Source: an uncultured Clostridia bacterium
Lineage (GTDB): Bacteria > Bacillota > Clostridia > Christensenellales > Borkfalkiaceae
Direction of reading: 5' to 3'
DNA: 64,000 nucleotides
Assembly (NCBI GenBank): GCA_934271735.1
Contig: CAKQSB010000003.1
Coordinates: forward strand, 1 to 64,000
Part shown: piece after piece, positions 8,327 to 18,058 of the stretch
How the letters are laid out: every line of letters starts with the position of its first letter
Position numbering within the stretch: position 1 is the first letter of the stretch
The notes under the pieces: model-generated
The model's input: only the letters and a program-made list of their open reading frames with translations
Told to the model about the DNA's origin: nothing
Database searches by the model: none
Program-made: the position numbers and the translations under genes

Positions 8327-8339
8327 TAAAATATACTTA
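8327..8339 (+). promoter_or_regulatory. Possible leaderless start of the U32 gene
   Basis: TAAAAT at 8327-8332 lies six bases before the ATG at 8339, and no ribosome site is present. The matching -35 (TTTCCA at 8304-8309) is weak. A second TATAAT at 8317-8322 lacks a properly spaced -35. Confidence 0.35.
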
Positions 8340-10507
8340 TGATTGAATTGCTTGCCCCCGCAGGGAGCGAAGAATGTTTCTTTGCGGCTGTAAATAACGG
8401 CGCAGACGCCGTTTATCTCGGTTTAAGTTCTTTTTCGGCGAGGAAAAACGCCGCTAACTTCAACGAGGAAAATATCGGTTATTTCGTTTCTTACGCTCAT
8501 ACCGTCGGCGTGAAAGTTTACGTTGCGCTCAATACGATCGTTAAAGACGGCGAATTATCCGATTTTATAAAAACCGCGGGCGTCGCTTTATCCGCAGGTG
8601 CGGACGCTTTGATTATTCAGGATATTTTTCTCGGAAAAGTTCTTAAAGAAGTTTATCCCGATTGCATTATCCATTTAAGCACGCAGGCGGGGATAAACAA
8701 TCCCGACGGAGCAAAACTTGCGAAAGAGTATGGATTTTCCCGTGTGATACTTGCCCGCGAAACCGAAATCGGCGAGATAAAGAAGATTGCGGAAGAGGTT
8801 GAAACCGAAATATTCGTCCACGGCGCACTTTGCAGTTCTTTTTCGGGGCATTGTTATTTAAGCTCGTTTATCGGAGAAAACAGCGGTAACAGGGGGCTTT
8901 GTAAACAACCTTGCAGGAAAAAATATACGATCGAGACAAAGACGAGCGGTGGTGAATATTCTTTTTCGCTTTCCGATCTCAATCTCGAAGACAAAATAGA
9001 CGAAATTGTTTCGTCGGGCGTTGCGAGCATAAAAATCGAAGGCAGAATGCGTACGAAAGAGTACGTTGCCGCGGCGGTAAGGCTTTATCGGAACGCGATA
9101 GATAAAAAGACGACGGATTTGTCGGAAATCAGACGAACCTATAACAGGGGAAACTATACGAAAGGTTATGCGTTCGGAATCGATAAAAATATAGTTTCAG
9201 ATAAAATTCAGAACCACTGCGGAGAATTTTTCGGAAAAGTCGCAAAAATTTACAGGGATAAAATTGTAGTCGACGGCAATCGGTTGCCCGCCGTGGGCGA
9301 CGGTTTTAAAATTTTAAGAAACGGTTTTGAGATCGGAAATGCGGTGTGTCTTGCAAAGGGCAGAGAACTCGCTTTTAAGGGCGAAGCGAAAATCGGCGAC
9401 GACGTTATGATAACGAAAGATACGTCGTTATCGGGCAAGCTTGACGGTGTTCCCGAAAAACGCAGAAAGATTAAAGTCGAGGCGTATTTTGCGGAGGGCG
9501 AGAAACCGAAACTTATCGCGAGCGGGATAACGGTCGAAGAGGAAAACGTTCTGGAAGAGGCGAAAACAAGCCCTTTGACGAAAGAGCAAATTGAGGACAA
9601 TTTACACAAGACCGACAAATATCCGTTTATAATCGAGCCTTATGTGTTTGTGAAAGGAAATCCTTTCATTGTGAAATCAAGGCTTAATAAAATGCGTTCC
9701 GAGCTTTATCGTAAGTTGTTTACGCATGACGTAAAACCTTTGAAAATCATTGATAAGAACTTTAATTTTGCAACAGATTACATTCCGTCGTATAAAGGAG
9801 TGATTTTCTCCGACGATTTTGTGAGTACGCCCGAAAACTTTGCTTTCGTGTTAAGACCGACTTCTTACGACGATGCGGAAAACATAAAAAACACGCTCAC
9901 AAAAATCGATGCGGACAAGTTTTTGTTCGTTCCGTCTTTTCTTCCCGAAAAGGATGAAGAGAAGATAAAAGATCTTTTGAATTTGTTCGACGGAATATAC
10001 GCCGACGGGCTTTCTGGAATCGTGCTCTGGGAAAACTCGGGCAAAAAAATTATTGTCGGAAGCGGCTTAAACGCTTTTAATTCCGCGGATTTTTACTATC
10101 TTAACAAGCTCGGCATAACGGATATAGTGTATTCCAAAGAGCTTAGCAAAAAGGAAGCCGATTCTATAAAAGCGAAAGGATATCTTTTCACGTTCGGAAA
10201 AGTGAAGCTTGCGGAATTTTTGTATTGTCCGTTCAAAAGAGAGTGTTCCAAGTGCAAAAGGGGAAACTTCTTTTCGGTTACGGACGAAACGGGACATAAA
10301 TTCGAACTTTCAAGATATAAAATCAACGGCAGATGCCGTTTCGAACTTTTAAACGGCGATATAATAAAATTCGCCGAAAACAATTATAATTTCTTTAATT
10401 TTACAGGTTTTTCCGAAAGTGAAATCAACGCCGTATTGAATGGAGAAGACATTTTGGACGGTAAATGCGGATTTACGAACGGAAACCTGAAAAGAGGTAT
10501 TTTATGA
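8339..10507 (+). CDS. U32 family peptidase / RlhA-like protein
   Basis: A 722-residue member of the U32 family. The N-terminal TIM-barrel-like domain (about 1-280) opens with ELLAPAGSEECFFAAVNNGADAVYLG. It carries a cysteine cluster in HGALCSSFSGHC and GLCKQPCRKK (about 161-198), which in related UbiU/TrhP/RlhA proteins holds a 4Fe-4S cluster. A DUF3656-like middle region follows, and a second cysteine group lies near the C terminus (CPFKRECSKC). Long U32 proteins of this type hydroxylate rRNA (RlhA) in other bacteria; true protease activity is doubtful. Its stop overlaps the mutS2 start (ATGA), so the two are translationally coupled. No ribosome site is visible, which suggests a leaderless message. 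Confidence 0.85.
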   Translation: MIELLAPAGSEECFFAAVNNGADAVYLGLSSFSARKNAANFNEENIGYFVSYAHTVGVKVYVALNTIVKDGELSDFIKTAGVALSAGADALIIQDIFLGKVLKEVYPDCIIHLSTQAGINNPDGAKLAKEYGFSRVILARETEIGEIKKIAEEVETEIFVHGALCSSFSGHCYLSSFIGENSGNRGLCKQPCRKKYTIETKTSGGEYSFSLSDLNLEDKIDEIVSSGVASIKIEGRMRTKEYVAAAVRLYRNAIDKKTTDLSEIRRTYNRGNYTKGYAFGIDKNIVSDKIQNHCGEFFGKVAKIYRDKIVVDGNRLPAVGDGFKILRNGFEIGNAVCLAKGRELAFKGEAKIGDDVMITKDTSLSGKLDGVPEKRRKIKVEAYFAEGEKPKLIASGITVEEENVLEEAKTSPLTKEQIEDNLHKTDKYPFIIEPYVFVKGNPFIVKSRLNKMRSELYRKLFTHDVKPLKIIDKNFNFATDYIPSYKGVIFSDDFVSTPENFAFVLRPTSYDDAENIKNTLTKIDADKFLFVPSFLPEKDEEKIKDLLNLFDGIYADGLSGIVLWENSGKKIIVGSGLNAFNSADFYYLNKLGITDIVYSKELSKKEADSIKAKGYLFTFGKVKLAEFLYCPFKRECSKCKRGNFFSVTDETGHKFELSRYKINGRCRFELLNGDIIKFAENNYNFFNFTGFSESEINAVLNGEDILDGKCGFTNGNLKRGIL

Positions 10508-12858
10508 TAACCGAAAGAGTAACTAAGGCTTTGGAATTCGACAAGGTTTTAAAAATCGCTTCCGAATACTGTGTTCTTTATCGGACAAAAAGCGAGATGC
10601 AAAATTTTGTGCCGTGCGACAATTTTTCGGACGCACAGTTGTTGCTCGACAAAACCGATGAAGCCTACAGGCTTCTTTTCGATAACGGTGCGAGTTCGAT
10701 AGAGTTTTACGACGACCTGGGCGACGAGCTCGAAAGAGTGAAAAAAGGGTCGACCCTTTCTATGGGCGAACTTCTGAAAGTCGCAAGGCTTTTGAAAAGC
10801 GGAAGAATACTTTACACGTCCGTTGGCGAATCCAAAGCCGACGCACCGTATATAAAACAGGAAGTTTCGGGGATTTACACCGATTTGTATCTCGAAAACG
10901 AAATCCGCGAAAAAATACTCAGCGAAGACACAATGAGCGATAACGCTTCCGAAAGGCTTTCCTCGCTCAGAAAAAGCATCAAGAGACTGAACGAGCAGAT
11001 AAGAGAAAAATTGCTTTCGTTTATCAGAAACGGAAACAACAAATATTTGCAGGAAAATATCATAACTATGCGCGGTGACAGATACGTTCTGCCCGTGAAA
11101 AGCGAGTACAGAGGACAAATCGGCGGTTTTATTCATGACCAGTCTTCCACCGGTTCGACGGTGTTTGTCGAACCGACCGCGGTTCTCGAACTTAACAACG
11201 CTTTGAAAACCGCTAATCTCGAAGAACAACTTGAAGTCGAAAGAATTCTTTCCGAACTTTCGCAAAAAGTCGGTATGATTGCGGGGCGGCTCGAAACTAA
11301 TATCGAAATAATAACCGATATCGACGGATTTTACGCGAGAGCAACTTACGCGTACAAAACCAGATCTCACCGTCCTAAATTCAACCGTTTCGGAAAAATG
11401 ACTATAATAAACGGCAGACATCCTTTGATCGACGCGAAAAAAGTCGTTCCGCTTAATCTTTCGTTCGGAGAAAAATACAATTATCTCCTTATAACGGGTC
11501 CGAACACGGGCGGAAAAACGGTAACTTTAAAGCTGACCGGTCTTTTCGCGCTGATGACGATGAGCGGCTTTTTCGTCACTGCGTCCGAAGGTACGGAAAT
11601 TTCATACTTCGACAACGTTTTCTGTGACGTCGGCGACGAACAGAGTATCGAACAAAATCTTTCCACGTTTTCGTCTCACATAAGAAATATTATCGAAATC
11701 ACGAGCAATGTGGGCGATAAATCGCTTGTTTTAATCGACGAAATCGGCGCGGGGACAGACCCCGAAGAGGGGAGCGCGATTGCCCGCGCGGTTATAGAAA
11801 AACTTCTCGATAAAGGCAGTTTCGGAATAGTCACCACGCATTATTCGGCGTTAAAAGAATACGCTTACACTGACGAAAGGATTTTAAACGCTTCTATGGA
11901 ATTCGATCCCGAAACGTTCGCGCCGCTTTACAAAATCAACCTCGGAATTCCGGGTTCGTCCAACGCGATAGAAATATCTTTGATGCTCGGGCTTGATAAG
12001 GGGATTGTGGAAAGGGCGTTTTCACTTCTGAAAGGCGAAAAAGTATCTTTCGAAAACGTTTTGAAAGAAGCCGAAAAATCCCGCAGAGAAGCCGAAGACA
12101 TAAAAGAAGAACTTGCTAAAATCAAAGAAACCGAAAATATAAAACTTAAAGAAATCGAGACGGAACGAGATAAGCTCAATTCGGAAAAAGAAAAGTTTTA
12201 TCAGAAAGCAAAATCGGAAAGCAGACGAATAGTAAACGAAAAACTCGAAGAAGCCGACGAAATTATCGACGAGATAAAAGTTCTTTTCGATAAAGCCGAG
12301 CTTGACAGCGGCGATCTCATAAAGGCGAGAACACTCCGAAACAAGCTCGAGGATAAAAAATATTCTCTCGAGGACGTTGAGGAGAAAATAATAAATTACG
12401 CTCCCGTCGACCCCGAAAAACTTAAACCCGGCGACAAAGTTTATCATAAACCCACCGAATCGCTTTGCGAAGTAAGTTCTGTATCGCCGAAAAAGAAAGA
12501 ATGCGAAGTGTTTATGGGTTCGGTTCGTTTCAAAGCTAAAATTTCCGATCTTTTCTTCGTTTCGCATAAAACCGCACCGAAAACTTCGGTAGCTTTAAAG
12601 CGTGAAACGGTGAAACCGATAACCGAGATAAACGTAATCGGCGAAAACGTTATGGAAGCGTTGCCGGAAGTGGAGCAGTTTATCGATCAGGCGGTCGTGA
12701 ACAATCTCGAAGAGGTGAAAATAATACACGGTAAGGGTTTGAAAATCCTCTCCACCGCCATTCACGACGCGTTAAAACGCAATAAAAACGTAGAAAGTTA
12801 TCGTTTCGGTAAGTACGGCGAGGGCGAAAGAGGCGTTACTTTTGTCAAACTCAAATAA
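10504..12858 (+). CDS. mutS2: Endonuclease MutS2
   Basis: A 784-residue MutS2, the usual length for Firmicutes. It has the core/lever region (1-310), an ABC-type ATPase with Walker A GPNTGGKT (from Gly332) and Walker B LVLIDEIGAGTDPEEG, a long coiled coil (about 510-620), a KOW-like linker and a C-terminal Smr domain with HGKGLKILS. MutS2 suppresses recombination and acts on collided ribosomes in B. subtilis. I choose ATG 10504 over the upstream ATG at 10465: AAAGAGG lies 6-7 bases before it and it overlaps the U32 stop by 4 bases. The gene's own stop is followed by a promoter for the next gene, not by a terminator. Confidence 0.95.
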   Translation: MITERVTKALEFDKVLKIASEYCVLYRTKSEMQNFVPCDNFSDAQLLLDKTDEAYRLLFDNGASSIEFYDDLGDELERVKKGSTLSMGELLKVARLLKSGRILYTSVGESKADAPYIKQEVSGIYTDLYLENEIREKILSEDTMSDNASERLSSLRKSIKRLNEQIREKLLSFIRNGNNKYLQENIITMRGDRYVLPVKSEYRGQIGGFIHDQSSTGSTVFVEPTAVLELNNALKTANLEEQLEVERILSELSQKVGMIAGRLETNIEIITDIDGFYARATYAYKTRSHRPKFNRFGKMTIINGRHPLIDAKKVVPLNLSFGEKYNYLLITGPNTGGKTVTLKLTGLFALMTMSGFFVTASEGTEISYFDNVFCDVGDEQSIEQNLSTFSSHIRNIIEITSNVGDKSLVLIDEIGAGTDPEEGSAIARAVIEKLLDKGSFGIVTTHYSALKEYAYTDERILNASMEFDPETFAPLYKINLGIPGSSNAIEISLMLGLDKGIVERAFSLLKGEKVSFENVLKEAEKSRREAEDIKEELAKIKETENIKLKEIETERDKLNSEKEKFYQKAKSESRRIVNEKLEEADEIIDEIKVLFDKAELDSGDLIKARTLRNKLEDKKYSLEDVEEKIINYAPVDPEKLKPGDKVYHKPTESLCEVSSVSPKKKECEVFMGSVRFKAKISDLFFVSHKTAPKTSVALKRETVKPITEINVIGENVMEALPEVEQFIDQAVVNNLEEVKIIHGKGLKILSTAIHDALKRNKNVESYRFGKYGEGERGVTFVKLK

Positions 12859-12887
12859 TTGCTTTTTTTACGTATTAGTGATATAAT
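12859..12887 (+). promoter_or_regulatory. Sigma-A-type promoter
   Basis: TTGCTT (12859-12864), 17 bases, TATAAT (12882-12887). It predicts a 26-base leader with a GGAG ribosome site for the gene at 12920. Confidence 0.75.
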
Positions 12888-12919
12888 ACGGTTTGAATAA
12901 ATTTTATATCGGAGAATTT

Positions 12920-13465
12920 ATGAAAGAAATATTATACGAAGAATCGGCAAATCCCGCAAACGTCGGATTTCAGAAGGTTATTTATATAATTTATACCGTT
13001 CTTGTCTGGGTTTTCGGCGTGTTCGATGTTTTGACGTTATTGTTTTATCCGACCGATTACTGGCTCGGAATGATATTTTCGCTCGTGTTCTGCACAGTGT
13101 CTGCCGTAGGATTCTGGTTTTTACGCAGAAAAATTTATTATTGCGTAGATCTTGTTTTTATAACGGGTCAGACGAGAATAATAAAGGTTTTGCATTACAA
13201 AGTGAGAAGAAAGGTGCTTGTTTTCGACTATAACGAAGTAATACAGGTCGGCAAAATAGGCAGCGAATCGTTTGAAAAGCTTTATTCTATACCGAAACTC
13301 AAAAAAATTTACGCAACGCCTAACAAATATATTACCGAAGGGTATTATGTATATCTTTCACAGGACGGCGTAAATTATCTCGTGATGCTTGAATGTAAAG
13401 AAGATTACCTTATCAATCTCGTTAATTTTACGGGCAGAAAAGTTATCGAAAAGGACTACAAATGA
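12920..13465 (+). CDS. Small membrane protein, unknown
   Basis: A 181-residue protein I do not recognise. It has a short N-terminal cytoplasmic part, two adjacent membrane segments (about 18-42 and 48-68), and then a roughly 110-residue soluble C-terminal domain rich in beta strands. Overall it resembles bacterial PH-domain or DUF-type membrane proteins. The ATG at 12920 follows GGAG at 12911-12914; an upstream TTG in frame lacks a ribosome site. Its stop overlaps the start of the cysteine desulfurase gene by 4 bases, so it is in an operon with desulfurase and thiI, although a link to sulfur transfer is not evident. Confidence 0.7.
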   Translation: MKEILYEESANPANVGFQKVIYIIYTVLVWVFGVFDVLTLLFYPTDYWLGMIFSLVFCTVSAVGFWFLRRKIYYCVDLVFITGQTRIIKVLHYKVRRKVLVFDYNEVIQVGKIGSESFEKLYSIPKLKKIYATPNKYITEGYYVYLSQDGVNYLVMLECKEDYLINLVNFTGRKVIEKDYK

Positions 13466-14583
13466 TTTATCTCGATAATGCGGCGACGACGAAGCCGGAT
13501 AAAGAAATACTTGAAAAAGCCGTAAAATACTATGATGAGAATTTTTACAATCCCTCGGCATTGTATCGCGGCGGCTTGGACGTTAAAAAAGTAATTTCCG
13601 AGGTAAAATCGGAAATTTTGAAAGGTTTTCCGTTTATGGAAGACGTCGTTTTCGTTTCCTGCGGGAGCGAAGCGGATAACACGGCGATTTTTTCTTTCGC
13701 AAGGCGCGGCAATGCGGTGACGACCTCGGGCGAACATTCCGCCGTGTATGAAAGCTTCAACGAACTTAAAAAAAGAGGAGTCGAACCCCGCTATGCCAGA
13801 CTTAACAAAGACGGAAGTGTAAACGCGGAAAATCTCCTTTCGCTTATCGACGATAAAACGACGTTTGTTTCGGTTGTTCACGTCAACAATGAAACGGGCG
13901 CGATAAACAACGTAAATTATATCGCGGAAGAGGCAAAAAAGAAAAATCCTTCCTTGATTTTTCATAGCGACGGCGTTCAGGCTTTCGGGAAAATTCCGTT
14001 TAAAGCAAACAGTAAAATCGATTTATATTCCGTAAGCGCGCATAAAATAGGCGGGCTTAAAGGTATGGGTGCGCTCGTCAAGAAGAAAAATCTCGTTATG
14101 ACTCCGCTTATTTTCGGAGGCGGGCAGGAAAACGGCGAGAGGAGCGGAACGGAAAACGTTTTAGGCATAGTCGATTTCGGAATGGCGGTGAAAAAGCACA
14201 ACGACGATATTTTGAAAAACCTTGAAAAAACGCAGAAGTTAAAAGGGATTTTTCTCGATAATCTCGACAAACGGTTTATTGAAGTATTAAGCGGCGACAA
14301 TGCTTCGCCGTACGTTATTTCTTTATCGGCAAAAGGTCTTCGCGGCGAAGTAATTATGCATATGCTCGAGGAATTCGGCGTTATTATCGGTACGGGCTCG
14401 GCTTGTTCGTCAAGGCAGAGACACAGCAGAGTTTTAAAAAACTGCGGTTACGGCGCGAACGTTTTGGACGGAGCTTTAAGAATAAGCTTATCCGACGAAA
14501 CGACCGAAGAAGAAATAGTTTACGCTTGCGAAAAGCTTAACGAGTGCGTTAAGAAATTAAAAGGCGTAATGGACAGAACATAA
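13462..14583 (+). CDS. Cysteine desulfurase (NifS/IscS type)
   Basis: A 373-residue PLP enzyme of the class V aminotransferase fold. It removes sulfur from cysteine and holds it as a persulfide. The features are the YLDNAATTKP start, the PLP lysine in SAHKIGG, GERSGTENV, and the active-site cysteine in the loop GTGSACSSRQ. Directly downstream is thiI, 17 bases away; the pair matches the B. subtilis nifZ-thiI arrangement, in which a dedicated desulfurase feeds ThiI for 4-thiouridine in tRNA and thiazole synthesis. It overlaps the upstream membrane protein gene by 4 bases. Confidence 0.92.
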   Translation: MIYLDNAATTKPDKEILEKAVKYYDENFYNPSALYRGGLDVKKVISEVKSEILKGFPFMEDVVFVSCGSEADNTAIFSFARRGNAVTTSGEHSAVYESFNELKKRGVEPRYARLNKDGSVNAENLLSLIDDKTTFVSVVHVNNETGAINNVNYIAEEAKKKNPSLIFHSDGVQAFGKIPFKANSKIDLYSVSAHKIGGLKGMGALVKKKNLVMTPLIFGGGQENGERSGTENVLGIVDFGMAVKKHNDDILKNLEKTQKLKGIFLDNLDKRFIEVLSGDNASPYVISLSAKGLRGEVIMHMLEEFGVIIGTGSACSSRQRHSRVLKNCGYGANVLDGALRISLSDETTEEEIVYACEKLNECVKKLKGVMDRT

Positions 14584-14600
14584 AAACACAGGAAAAAGCA

Positions 14601-15758
14601 ATGAAAAAAGTAATTATTGTAAGAGTATGCGAAATTTTCCTCAAAGGGAAAAACAGATTTTATTTTGTAAATCTTCTCGAATCGAATATCAAAAAAGCCC
14701 TTTCGGGAATTAAATTCGAGATAGTCAAGCTTCAGATGAGATATCTTATCGAGGATTTCGACGAGAGCGATTACGAGCTTATTATGTCAAAGCTTCTGAA
14801 AGTAAGCGGAATACATACGTTAAGCAGTGCGCTTTGCGTCGAAAGCGACGTCGAAGAAATAGCGAAAGCCGCGATTTCGGTTTGCGAAGGACAGAAAGGC
14901 TCTTTCAAAGTCGAAACGAACAGAGCGGATAAAACGTTTTCTATGCACTCGGTCGAACTTTCCGCCGAGATTGGCGGAAGAATCCTCGAGCGTTTCAACA
15001 AAAATCTGTGGGTTGACGTTAAAAAACCGTCTTTCGTTGTTCACGTGGATATCAGGGAAAACGGCGAAACGCTTGTTTATTCGGGCGTTATCAAAGGCGT
15101 CGGCGGAATGCCCGTAGGTTCGTCCGGTAAAGGATTTTTAATGCTTTCGGGCGGAATAGACAGCCCCGTTGCGGGATATATGATGTGCAAAAGGGGAATG
15201 AAGCTTTCGGCTGTTCATTTCCACAGCTATCCGTATACGGGCGAAGCCGCTAAGGAAAAGGTAATAACTCTCGGTAAAAAACTTTCCGAATATTCGTCGG
15301 GTATGACGCTTTACGTCGTTAAATTTACCCATATTCAGGAAGAAATTCACAAGAAATGCTCGGAAGAATTTATGATAACTTTGATGCGCAGATTTATGAT
15401 GCGCATAACCGAACGCCTTGCCGAAATGCACGGCGGACAGGCTATCATAACGGGCGAAAGCTTAGGGCAGGTCGCAAGTCAGACGACGGAAAGTATAACT
15501 TCGTCCAACTCTGTTGTAACGATGCCCGTGTTCCGCCCGCTCATTGCATTCGATAAAATCGAAACAATCGAAATTGCAAATAAAATAGACACTTACGAGA
15601 CTTCTATTTTGCCTTACGAGGATTGTTGCACGGTATTTCTTCCGAAATTCCCGGTTATCAAGCCGAGAATGGAGAAGGTTCTCAAGGAAGAGTCCAAACT
15701 CGACGTTGACGAGCTTGTCGAAAGCGCGCTCAAAGATGTAGAAGTTATCGAGCTTTGA
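14601..15758 (+). CDS. thiI: tRNA 4-thiouridine synthase ThiI
   Basis: A 385-residue ThiI. It has an N-terminal ferredoxin-like and THUMP domain (about 1-165), then an ATP-pyrophosphatase domain with the PP-loop SGGIDSPVAGY (about 183-193). It adenylates U8 of tRNA and transfers sulfur from the neighbouring cysteine desulfurase. The C-terminal rhodanese domain of E. coli ThiI is absent, as is usual in Firmicutes. AGGAAAAAGC before the ATG gives an acceptable ribosome site. It is convergent with the penicillin-binding protein gene, with only 16 bases between stops and no clear terminator. Confidence 0.95.
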   Translation: MKKVIIVRVCEIFLKGKNRFYFVNLLESNIKKALSGIKFEIVKLQMRYLIEDFDESDYELIMSKLLKVSGIHTLSSALCVESDVEEIAKAAISVCEGQKGSFKVETNRADKTFSMHSVELSAEIGGRILERFNKNLWVDVKKPSFVVHVDIRENGETLVYSGVIKGVGGMPVGSSGKGFLMLSGGIDSPVAGYMMCKRGMKLSAVHFHSYPYTGEAAKEKVITLGKKLSEYSSGMTLYVVKFTHIQEEIHKKCSEEFMITLMRRFMMRITERLAEMHGGQAIITGESLGQVASQTTESITSSNSVVTMPVFRPLIAFDKIETIEIANKIDTYETSILPYEDCCTVFLPKFPVIKPRMEKVLKEESKLDVDELVESALKDVEVIEL

Positions 15759-15774
15759 TTTTATATTTCAGGCG

Positions 15775-17988
15775 TTATTCTTCCCACCAGGGGATATCCT
15801 GAATTGCCTTATTTTTCCCGTCCGTTTTTACGGTCGGGAGTTTTATTTTTTCGCCGATTATTTCTTTTCCGTTCTTGTTAATGGTAAACGGCGCGATATA
15901 AAAAACGTATTCCGTATCGGGAAGAGTGTTTCTGAAAGTATAATTTCCCGATTTTTCGGATTTGAAAAGATTGTTTCCCTTATCGTCGTAAACATAAAAT
16001 CCCGTGTTCTCGTCCGTTGAGACGGATATGGAAATTTCGCCTTTATTACAGGTTATTTTGAAGTCTTTTACGACGGGTTCGGCGGGCTTTGTAACCGCCT
16101 TTTCCGTAGGTTCGTTATTGCGGGCGAAGTAAAACGGAACAGAATTTTTGTCTTCCTTTTCGCTGAGTAAAAGTTTCTGATCTTTCTCGTATTCGGCTTT
16201 CGAAAGATACTTTATTTCGACGGATTCGGGAATGGCGAAATCTTTCGGAGAAGAGTTTGCGTAGAGGTTTGTAAATATATCCCTTACCATCGCTGCGGGG
16301 TAATTCCCGCCCGAAACACTGTTATCCATAAGTTCGCCGTTAGCGTTTCCGAGCCACACGGCGACAATATGTCCGGTTGTATAAGCTACACAGTATGCGT
16401 CGATATTTCCTTTTTTGCTTCCGTTCGTGCCTGTTTTCGCGCATATTTCGAACGGGGAATTCAGTCTTTTAGCCGTGCCGCTTTTAACGGATTCCTTTAA
16501 AATATCATTGACGAGAAATGCGGTAGAGTCCGAAAAAACTTTTTCTTCTTTTGCAGCGTTTCCTTCGTAAACAACTTTGTTTTTAGGGCTTACGATTTTA
16601 TCGATAATCCCGTATTCGTTGTAATTTCCGCCGTTTACGAAAGGGGAATAGCACGAAACGAGTTTCGTTAAGGTTATTCCGCCCGAAAGGTTTCCGAGAC
16701 TTACCGATAAATCGTCGTTTGAAAACTCGACGTTCATTTTTTTCGCGTATTCCTTTATTTTTTTCATTCCGAGAGAATCGGCTATCTTAACGGCGGGGAT
16801 GTTATAACTTTTCGAAAGAGCCTCTTTCGCGTTTACGTACCCGTGGAATTTCCCGTCGGGATTTGCGGGCGAATAGCCGCCGTAACTGATTTTCTCGTCT
16901 TTGATTTTCGTTGCGACGGTGATGAGTTTTTCTTCGATTGCGGGCGCGTAAACAAGCCACGGCTTAGCCGTCGATGCGGGGCATTTCTTTAAGTCTCCCG
17001 AAGAAGACGAAAAAGAGGTGATTTTCTTTTTTTCGACGTCGACTATCATTGCGGTGTAATCGCAGGAGAGAGAGTAATCTTTCGGCGAGCCGACGTAAGA
17101 CAAAGATTTTTTGTTTACCGACGAATAGATTTTATATCCGTTAAGGTCCTCTTCCTTTTCCAGTCCGAGCCTGTCCATAGCTTCGGCTTTTATATAGCTT
17201 AAAAGCTCGCTCCGCGTGTCGTAATTTGTTTTAAAATTTATTATAATATCTGAGTTTTTAGAATTTTCGTATTCTTTTTGCGATATTATTTTTTCATTCG
17301 CCATAATCTTTAAAATCAGGTTTTTTCTTTTTACGGAATTATCGAAATTATCGACCGGATTGTATTTTGCGGGCGATTTTATTATCCCCGCAAGAAGAGC
17401 GGATTCCCCGAGCGTAAGCTCTTCGACGTCTTTTTGAAAATATCTTTTTGCGGCCTCGCTTATGCCTTTTATTCCTTTGCCGAAATAAACGGAGTTAAGA
17501 TATAATTCGAGAATTTCGTCCTTGGAATATCTCTTTTCGAGAATTTCGGTAAGCTTTATTTCCTTGAATTTTCTTTCTATCGTTTTATCGCCCGTCAGAA
17601 ATAAATTTTTCACGAGCTGCTGGCTTATCGTAGATCCGCCTTGTTTAAGCTTTCCGGAAAATACGTTTTTAACCGCCGCCCGAAAGATTCCGATATAATC
17701 GAGACCGTTATGAGAATAAAATCTTTTATCTTCCACGGCAATGAAAGCTTTTCTCGTTATTTCGGGTATTTTTTCAAGCGAAACATAATCGTAGTCCGTT
17801 TTTTCTTCGATTTTTTTATTGTCGGAATCGAAAACTTCGCATGCGGAAGTTTTTTTAACGAGCTTTGTTTCGTCAAATTCGGTGTCTGCCGTTACCGCGA
17901 AATACCATATTACCGCGCCCGCCGCGGCAAGGACGGCAAGAGCAAAAATCGCCGATAAAATTTTTAAAAGTATTTTTACTGTTTTCAC
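15775..17988 (-). CDS. Class A penicillin-binding protein (PBP1a type)
   Basis: A 737-residue bifunctional peptidoglycan synthase. An N-terminal membrane anchor (about 7-29) is followed by the GT51 glycosyltransferase domain with EDKRFYSHNGLDY, GGSTISQQLVKN and ELYLNSVYFGKG (about 75-250). The transpeptidase domain has the serine motif STAK, then KSYN (SxN) and KTGT. The last 90 residues form a fibronectin type III-like domain. It builds and crosslinks cell wall outside the membrane. The start is GTG at 17986-17988 (the frame has no earlier start). No ribosome site is seen, but CATAAT lies six bases upstream on this strand, which suggests a leaderless message. It is divergent from miaB. Confidence 0.92.
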   Translation of the reverse strand: MKTVKILLKILSAIFALAVLAAAGAVIWYFAVTADTEFDETKLVKKTSACEVFDSDNKKIEEKTDYDYVSLEKIPEITRKAFIAVEDKRFYSHNGLDYIGIFRAAVKNVFSGKLKQGGSTISQQLVKNLFLTGDKTIERKFKEIKLTEILEKRYSKDEILELYLNSVYFGKGIKGISEAAKRYFQKDVEELTLGESALLAGIIKSPAKYNPVDNFDNSVKRKNLILKIMANEKIISQKEYENSKNSDIIINFKTNYDTRSELLSYIKAEAMDRLGLEKEEDLNGYKIYSSVNKKSLSYVGSPKDYSLSCDYTAMIVDVEKKKITSFSSSSGDLKKCPASTAKPWLVYAPAIEEKLITVATKIKDEKISYGGYSPANPDGKFHGYVNAKEALSKSYNIPAVKIADSLGMKKIKEYAKKMNVEFSNDDLSVSLGNLSGGITLTKLVSCYSPFVNGGNYNEYGIIDKIVSPKNKVVYEGNAAKEEKVFSDSTAFLVNDILKESVKSGTAKRLNSPFEICAKTGTNGSKKGNIDAYCVAYTTGHIVAVWLGNANGELMDNSVSGGNYPAAMVRDIFTNLYANSSPKDFAIPESVEIKYLSKAEYEKDQKLLLSEKEDKNSVPFYFARNNEPTEKAVTKPAEPVVKDFKITCNKGEISISVSTDENTGFYVYDDKGNNLFKSEKSGNYTFRNTLPDTEYVFYIAPFTINKNGKEIIGEKIKLPTVKTDGKNKAIQDIPWWEE

Positions 17989-18022
17989 ACTGTTATTATG
18001 TTTAATTACGAGTTTAAAATAC

Positions 18023-18051
18023 TTGAAAAAATTTCGATTTTATTATATAAT
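18023..18051 (+). promoter_or_regulatory. Sigma-A-type promoter of miaB (leaderless start)
   Basis: TTGAAA (18023-18028), 17 bases, TATAAT (18046-18051). The expected start of transcription, about seven bases downstream, falls at the ATG at 18059. Confidence 0.8.
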
Positions 18052-18058
18052 AATGTTT

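Noticed and set aside
10465..10503. Upstream ATG for mutS2
   Set aside because: It lies inside the U32 gene without a ribosome site; ATG 10504 has AAAGAGG and a 4-base stop/start overlap.
10549..11421. A 290-codon minus-strand frame inside mutS2
   Set aside because: A shadow of mutS2 with no start signals and low-complexity Phe/Val content.
17819..18058. Long N-terminal extension of miaB
   Set aside because: It runs antisense through the divergent penicillin-binding protein gene and upstream of the miaB promoter.
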